From positions 12,771,501-12,835,500 of the forward strand of contig JAEOAD010000052.1 of NCBI GenBank assembly GCA_036365145.1: a DNA stretch of 64,000 bases, read 5' to 3'. The translations under genes and the position numbers were made by a program. Shown piece by piece: positions 57,859-64,000 of this stretch (positions within the stretch are counted from its first letter, which is position 1; each line of letters begins with the position of its first letter). The notes under the pieces were generated by a model. That model was not told the DNA's origin. It ran no database searches and saw nothing but the letters and a program-made list of their open reading frames with translations. The stretch is from Orientallactaga sibirica (lineage: Eukaryota > Chordata > Mammalia > Rodentia > Dipodidae).

Positions 57859-58001
57859 TTTGAGGTAAGGTCTTACTCTAGCCCAGGCTGACCTGGAATT
57901 TACTATGTAGTCTCACAGTGGCCTTGAACTCATGGCGATCCTCCTACCTCTGCCTCTGCCTGAGTGCTGGGATTAAAGGCGTGCACTACCATGCCCAGCT
58001 T
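57812..58001 (-). repeat. B1 SINE with (TTTA)n tail
   Basis: A (TTTA)n tract of about 12 units (57813-57861) is joined to a reverse B1 'gaggtaaggtcttactctag' ... 'ctaccatgcccagctt', which carries a small CTCTGC duplication. Confidence 0.9.
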
Positions 58002-58483
58002 GGTAATTTATTTATTTATTTTTTCTAGTTAGGAATTTGGGAATTGCTTGGCATAAGGCTACAGATGGGTGAAGGCTGCTGTCATCTTAAAGGTAGAGGG
58101 AGGCTGTAGGCTCTGCGAAGCAGTGTGTTGCCAAGGCTGGTTGGCTAGTGCTGGTTATGGATGGAAGACCTCAGCTCTTCCCCAGGTCATCCTCACAGGG
58201 CCACTTGAGCATCTTTCCAAGGGTGAGTCTACCCTCCCTCAGAGTGAGCATCTACTGAGGTGATCGTAAGTTTTCCTCTCTATTTCGTGAATTTGGTGAT
58301 TCTCACCATCTGATTTCAGACATGGAATCAGCTTGACACAGCCAGGTTAAACCCACACCCTCAATGAGTGTTATCTTCCCTGCATATCATGTTCCTCTGT
58401 CATCTCCCTTCTGCTCTAATTAGTTAGTTTAGAGAATGTTTTCTTTTTTCAGTTTCAAATTTACATTTTAAAAATAATTTCAG
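58002..58483. other. Unique intron DNA
   Basis: Nothing was recognised. Confidence 0.45.
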
Positions 58484-58700
58484 AGTGGAGAGATGGCTTA
58501 GTGGTTAAGCACTTGCCTGTGAAGCCTAAGGACCTCAGTTCGAGGCTCAGTTTCCCAGTACCCACGTAAGCCAGATGCACAAGGTGGCGCATGCATCTGG
58601 AGTTCATTTGCAGTGGCTAGAGGCCCTGGTACATCCATTCTCTCTCTCTCTTTCTCTGTGTCTCTCTCTGTCACTCTCAAATAAATAAAAAAATAAAAAT
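58484..58700 (+). repeat. B2-type SINE
   Basis: 'agtggagagatggcttagtg' to 'ctctcaaataaataaaaaaa'; AATAATTTC occurs on both sides (58474 and 58699). Confidence 0.9.
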
Positions 58701-58904
58701 AATAATTTCTATTTTCTTCCTAAGAACCATCTTTCCACTCATTTCCCAGAGTTTTCTCGTTTACCTCCTAGATTATAATAATAATATCTTCTTGAAGGTC
58801 TTTGTCTGATGACCGGACATCCAGTTCATCTCATTACTGGAATCTCCTGGTTATTCTCTTTCTCTTCAGCAGTGGGCACAATTTTGGATGGCAAGTGTAT
58901 CTGT

Positions 58905-59215
58905 TAATTTTTCCTTGCTGGTACAAAACACCCAACCAGAAGCAATTTATGAAGGTAAAGAAAGGGTTTACTTTTGGCTCACAGTGCCACAAAGTAGGGT
59001 TCACCATCGTGCAAAAAGCATGGCAGGGACAGGAAATGAGTACCACAGTGGACAGGGAGAGAAAGAAAGAGAGAGTTAGAGTGAGCAAGAGAGAGCATAG
59101 GGCTAGCCTGTAACACCTAAATGCCCATGCCCAGTGACACCCTTCCTCCAGCAAGGCTACACCTACTGAAAGTGTCATACCCTTCCCACTGGGAATTAAT
59201 TCAGACACTTGAAGT
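58905..59215 (+). mobile_element. URR1-like element
   Basis: 'ttccttgctggtacaaaaca', 'gggtttacttttggctcaca', 'gacacccttcctccagcaag' and 'gctacacctactgaaagtgt' follow the family order; both ends are worn. Confidence 0.55.
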
Positions 59216-59496
59216 TATGGGTGGCTTTACCTTCATGCCATGGAGGGCAATACATTCTCTGACTGCTGAGCGATTCCTGGAATGTATCCTGGAAATGCCA
59301 GACCTTATGGTGTTTGGTCCAAGACTTGTTCTGCTCTTAAAGCCTTTTCTTAAGTTTATCTGTGCAAGGCCACTGAGAGGGAATGGATGCCAGAGACCAG
59401 GCTCTCTTTCTGCACAGAGGCCACTGATGGGGAAAGGAAGCCTGAAGCCAGAGACTAGTTCCTTCAAGGAACAGGCACATTCCTTTCTCCAGAATT
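59216..59496. other. Unique intron DNA
   Basis: Nothing was recognised. 59350-59460 has two similar 'ccactgaxxgggaaxgga' passages that may be a weak local duplication. Confidence 0.4.
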
Positions 59497-59656
59497 CTTT
59501 TTTTTAGTTTTGGTTTTTCGAGATAGGGTCTCACTCTAGCCCAGGCTGACCTGGAATTCACTATGTAGTCTCAAGGCAGCCTCGAACTCACAGTGATCCT
59601 CCTACCTCTGCCTCCTGAGTTCTGGGATTAAAGGTGTGTGCCACCACACCCGGCTT
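59497..59656 (-). repeat. B1 SINE
   Basis: 'tttcgagatagggtctcact' to 'gccaccacacccggctt'; flanks 'ccagaattc' and 'ctagaattc' look like a short duplication. Confidence 0.9.
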
Positions 59657-60540
59657 TCTAGAATTCATTTAAGAGTTCTCCTTAAACTTGGAGCTTTACC
59701 AGCTTGGGCCACCACCGCACAGTCTGTAGCTCAGCTCACCTTTGTACCAAGCACGGACCCAAACATGGAGAGAGAAGACAGGGACTCTTTCTGTACGCTG
59801 TGGCCTGAGGAACCTGTCTTGCCTGTCCTCCAGCTTTTGTCTGTTCTACTGTTGGTTGCTGACCTTCTCAACTATGCCGACCCTTCTGAGCACTCACAAG
59901 AGGGAAAAGGAGGAGAGGAAAAAAGAAATGGATAGTTTCTGCTCAGTCCCTGAATCACAAAGTCCCTCTCCTTGGCCTTCTGGCTAGAAAGAAAGGATTT
60001 CTCTGCACATTTAATTCCAGGGCATTGTCCTCTGTTTGTTTGTTTTTTGATATGTTGCCCATGGCTTCTGATTGGAAAAGAAGCTATTTATAGTTTAGTG
60101 GGCTTATGACATCTTTGCTGCACATACTTTTGTTTGTTGAATCAAAGTTTCCATCTGCAATAATGCTCCTTCATCTTTAATATTTTATATTGTTCCATTA
60201 TTTAATTTAAATTCTCTTGGCTCTTTTTCTAAAGGCACCTTAGTTTTCCTAATGAAGTTTTTCACTGAACATTCTTTTAAGTTGATGGCACTTCCATAAT
60301 GCGAATGATGCTGTTCCATTACGACATGGTGTACGTGGTTTCTGATGGGAAGTCAGATTCTCTGTCCCTGTGCTTCCTGTTGTGTCTTCTCAACCTTCTG
60401 GTTTCTTTAGGATTTTCCCTTTTTTATGGGATTTCAGCCATTTGATTCATAGTGTGCCTTGGTATACTTTTCCTAGTGATTTTACTGCTTGGGATTTATT
60501 GAGAGATTCTGGGTCTGTGATTATAATTTTCATTACATTT
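59657..60540. other. Unique intron DNA
   Basis: No gene or confident repeat was recognised; 60040-60300 is AT-rich. Confidence 0.45.
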
Positions 60541-60677
60541 AAATTCCTTCCTTCCCTCTTTCCATCCTTCTATCCTTCCTTTCTTCTTTCATTCTTCTCT
60601 TCTCTTCTCTTCTCTTCTCTTCTCTTCTCTTCTCTTCTCTTCTCTTCTCTTCTCTTCTCTTCTCTCCTCTTCTTTCT
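60541..60677. repeat. (TTCTC)n microsatellite in CT tract
   Basis: A TTCC/TTCT-rich lead-in is followed by about 14 pure TTCTC units (60594-60665). Confidence 0.95.
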
Positions 60678-61075
60678 CTCAGTACCGAGGCTAGAACCCA
60701 GGGTCTTACCCATGCTAGGCCAGCTCTGTATCACTGAGCTGTACCCCACTTCTTGTTTTCTGAATCGTTTAAGATAAACTTTCATTAAGCTACCTTGAGC
60801 TGGCTCTATATCCAGGCTTGTTGTGAATCTGTGATCCTCCTACGTTAGCCGCCTGGGGAGCTGAGATATTACACGCGTGAGATATTACACACATGAGATA
60901 TTACACACATGAGATGTTACACACATGAGATGTTACACACATGAGACGTTACACACATGAGTTGTTACACACATGGGATGTTACATACATGAGATATTAC
61001 ACACATGGGATGTTACACACATGAGATATTACACACATGAGATGTTACACACATGCATCATCATGCTTAGTTTTT
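60678..61075 (-). repeat. ID-B1 SINE containing an internal minisatellite
   Basis: The reverse ID half is 'ctcagtaccgaggctagaac', 'ccagggtcttacccatgcta', 'actgagctgtacccca'. The reverse B1 half is 'tgagctggctctatatccag', 'gtgatcctcctacgttagcc', 'gcctggggagctg', and should end GGGATTACAGGCATG...CATGCCTGGC. At that point the 16-bp array begins; after it comes 'catcatcatgcttag', the expected SINE terminus. Confidence 0.65.
60863..61054. repeat. 16-bp minisatellite, 12 units
   Basis: The unit is GAGATATTACACACAT with variants GAGATGTT, GAGACGTT, GAGTTGTT and GGGATGTT. Twelve contiguous units fill exactly 192 bp. The first unit ends ACACGCGT. Confidence 0.97.
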
Positions 61076-62480
61076 TCTATTCTTTCTTTTTAGGAATCCA
61101 GTTACAATTATGCCGTACAATATTATACGTGGCTACATTATACTAAGGATCTGAATTCGTTTTCTCATCTTCTTTCTCCCTTTTTCTGATAGTTTTTATT
61201 GCTTGTCTTGGAGTTCATCTCTTTTTTCCTTTGGAAGTGTCTAATCTGCTGACAAATCTGACCATATAATACATGTTCACATTAGATGCTGTGTTTTTTA
61301 ATCTTGAGAGCTTATTTTCATATTTTTCTCATCATTATGCTTATGTTTCCCCTTAAGTTCTTGAACATATTGATAACAAATATTTTCAAGCCCAGTCTTC
61401 TCACTGTATTATTTCTGCATTTCTATGTTAGTTTATATCAGTCTTGTTATGGGTCACATTGTCCTATGTCTTCATGAACCTGATAATTTTTTATTGGGTC
61501 TTCTTCACAGGGAATATTGCACTGTCCATTGTGGGGGCTTGGTGTCTCCGTGTAAAGACTGTTGAGGTGGATTTGATGGTCTGTTTTCTCACCCATCAGT
61601 CTGTTCTATTGAGGATTGTTTGAGGCGTTTTAGAGGGAGTTTACAGAAGTCCCCATTTATGGTTAATTTAAACCCGAGGCTTGGCCCCTTGGGGATCTTC
61701 CTCAGGTGTTTGGTGAGTAACGTCACTGGTTGCTTAACATTGCGCTCTGAACATTTCCCAACTTCGTGTGAGTAGAAGCTCTTAAGCCTGCAGTTCCCCA
61801 GTAGACTTTTTTTTATAGCTGTTATTTTCTCACACTGTGGAATCTTACTCACGAGTGCATGGCTTTATATTCTGCCAGAGACTCCAGGGGACCTCTGTGC
61901 ACTTTTGTGGAAGAGTCGCTCTCCTTGTCTTCCCCCGTTCTTCAGCTTTCTCCCCGGAAACACAAGGTGCTTTTAGCCTTTCCAAACTCCAGTCTCCTTG
62001 ACTTTAGGCCAGTGAGACCACCTTGATCTACATGGGTTCCTCTTCCCTGTGCCAGGATCTGGTAAATTCTTCCATACAGAAAACCAGGGTGGTGCCCACC
62101 GCGTTTGTTTTCACTTTCTCAGAAATTGCAGTCCTGTGATGATTATCCAATGACTAAATGCAGGTTTTTTTCCCGTGTATTTTGTCCAGTTTTGTAGTTA
62201 CTGTCTGGACCAGTCTGGTGCTGGTTTCTCCATCACAGCTTGAGCCCAGGTGGAGTTATGAGATCATGGTCATGTGAACTTGTCTTCTGAGATGCTAAAT
62301 AACTCAGATGAGAGGTTCTCATCAGCGAGAAATTAGACAAGAGAAACATTTTTATGGATGCTTTCAATTTTTTGGACCATTGTCTAAGAAAATGCTCACT
62401 CACTGGCTCAGTTTAACTGAGAATTACCAAGCTGAATGAAGTTAAGTTGTATAGCGAGGTAAAGAAGGCATGCTAATAAC
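61076..62480. other. Probable ancient L1 relic
   Basis: 'gttatgggtcacattgtcct' and 'gataattttttattgggtct' resemble a mammalian-wide L1 5'-region sequence that I know from other genomes. The remainder cannot be classified. No coding frame over 90 codons. Confidence 0.4.
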
Positions 62481-62505
62481 CATCTCCAATAAAAGGCATC
62501 TATTG

Positions 62506-62579
62506 CAGGCCAGGGAGATGGCTCCATAGATAAAGTGCCTGCTGCTCAAATCATAGTACCCACGTTTGAGTCCCCATGT

Positions 62580-62635
<56 letters not shown>

Positions 62636-62838
62636 AGAGAGAGAAAGAGAGAGAAGCCATGGTGGGCCCCTGCAGTCCCAGGACACTGACAAGAAGATAG
62701 TGTGAGGAGCACAACAAAGAACCATAGCAGATAGAGAAGGAAATCTGAGGACCGATCTGATCATTGTTCCCTGACCTCCACACTCATGCCGTGATGTGTG
62801 TGTGCGTGTCTGCACTTAACACACACACACACCCCAGA
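62506..62838 (+). repeat. B3-type SINE with internal (CA)n
   Basis: 'ggccagggagatggctccat' and 'acccacgtttgagtccccat', then (AC)n at 62582-62632 and (GA)n. The body resumes with 'aagccatggtgggcccctgc' and a tail 'cctgacctccacactcatgc'. Confidence 0.75.
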
Positions 62839-63737
62839 AAGGTATCTAGCGAAGGTTCAACAAATGGTACAAGTGGTTCTGGTGGCTCAGTGGAATTTCA
62901 GCTGTGGAAATTTTAAAACAATAATCCTATTGGCTTTTGGCAAGGAGTCAGGCTAAAGAATAAATATCTGCTGAAAATGATGAATTTCTTTTGGGACTAA
63001 GACAGAAGTCAAAAAGCACTCCCAGGGGGAGATGACTTGAGAAAGGAGTCTTGGAAGGGATGCAACAACTGACTTGAAGAGAGAAGGCAAAGGGCCTTTT
63101 ACTATGGGGCAAGAGCAAAATCCGATGCCAAGAAAAGAAGCACTTAGCTGGAGGGAGGAAGAGGAAAGAGGAGATGGAAAGCCACATTGTCCAGTGTGGA
63201 CAGATGTGCAGGCGGGTAAGGTACATGTGTGCAAGAATCAGAACTAGTGAAAACGGTCTGAGGAGTACTGGGGGTCCTGGGGATGGGCGCTAGATCAGAT
63301 ACTATAGATATAAGGCTGGCTTATTCAGTCTGTCATTTAGATTCGATGTTCAAGAAATATGGAAGCATCTAGGTCTTGAGTTGGAAAGGTCCACGTGGAT
63401 CGCAGGTTGACTGGAGAGGCTTCAGGAGATGTCTTTTCACAGTGGGTCTGGTTGGAGGGCCGAGAGGCTGTGGCACTGCTTTCCAGAATGAAGAAATCAC
63501 AGCCAGGCAAAGAGGTAGGTACCCACCCACATCAGAAGCAAAGGGGAGGAATCCAAGTCTAAGGCTTTCATCTGGGGACCCTGAAGACTGGTGTGTTGAT
63601 AAACATGATGGGAACAGGGTGTGGTTGGTGTCACTCTTACATATGACTTTAGTTCTGCTTTAAGTACTGTCCTTTCTCCAACATAAAGGCCCTTCCAGTG
63701 TCTCAAATCGCTAGTTTACATACCCTCAACATTTTCC
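62839..63737. other. Unique intron DNA
   Basis: No gene or repeat was recognised. Frames of 92-95 codons have no family resemblance. Confidence 0.45.
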
Positions 63738-63832
63738 TTTGTCTCCTGTTGAGACAGGGTTGCCGTGAACTCTCATAGCAATCCTGCTTCAGGCTCTTGA
63801 GTGCTGGGATTACAGGTGTAGCTACTGTGCCC
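63738..63832 (-). repeat. Old B1-like SINE fragment
   Basis: 'ttgagacagggttgccgtga', 'actctcatagcaatcctgct' and 'gagtgctgggattacaggtg' fit a diverged reverse B1. Confidence 0.65.
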
Positions 63833-64000
63833 ATCTTCTTTCCTCTGAATTGTCAGTCAACAGACAGCATGCCAGATGCTGGGCAGAGGTCAGTAAGCAC
63901 AACAGGCATGGACTTTGCGTTCATGATGCTTAGATGAGTGACCACATCATATTACCTGTGCAACTTAATATCAACATGTGGGGAGTGAGGAGTGCAGTAA
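63833..64000. other. Unique intron DNA to window edge
   Basis: Nothing was recognised. Confidence 0.45.

Overview
The window is nuclear DNA from a rodent, most likely a jerboa (family Dipodidae, for example Jaculus). Three things point there. B1-type (7SL-derived) SINEs are abundant. A very abundant tRNA-derived B2-type SINE is present in a form I associate with jerboas: a GGCTGGAGAGATGGCTTAG head, a CAGATGCACAAGG core, and a CT-rich, AAATAAATA tail. B3, ID-B1 and rodent MaLR repeats are also found. There are no prokaryotic-style genes, operons or CRISPR arrays. Nearly all short open frames fall in repeats, microsatellites or the antisense of a CpG island.

The one protein-coding gene I can support is ALK (anaplastic lymphoma receptor tyrosine kinase), + strand. 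Its CpG-island promoter and 5' leader cover about 42.9-44.2 kb. The first coding exon runs 44206-44851 (signal peptide plus N-terminal ectodomain) and ends at a consensus GTGAGT donor. From 44852 to the right edge is the 5' part of intron 1. The leader carries two upstream ORFs; the first encodes a polyalanine run from a short CGG repeat.

1-42.9 kb is the 5' flank of ALK: unique DNA mixed with SINEs, L1 3'-region copies, MaLR and URR1-like elements and ancient MIR/L1M relics. Three features stand out. (1) A roughly 6 kb minisatellite at 11.79-17.75 kb is built from 16- and 20-bp versions of one monomer. (2) A roughly 2 kb CpG-bearing 43-bp minisatellite at 38.04-40.07 kb begins exactly at the end of an ID-type SINE. 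(3) A compact ERV-type solo LTR at 22517-22859 has a perfect 6-bp target duplication. There is also a 5S rRNA pseudogene (about 18.3 kb, minus strand) and an unexplained CpG-dense patch near 9.7-10.07 kb.

44.85-64 kb (ALK intron 1) is ordinary intron with SINEs, L1 relics, CA/GT repeats, and a 12-unit 16-bp minisatellite (60863-61054) that looks like an internal expansion of a SINE. I found no new multi-gene system. The most unusual material is the set of three minisatellites, two of which appear to have been seeded by SINE sequence. Repeat family names were assigned by eye and have not been checked against a repeat library.
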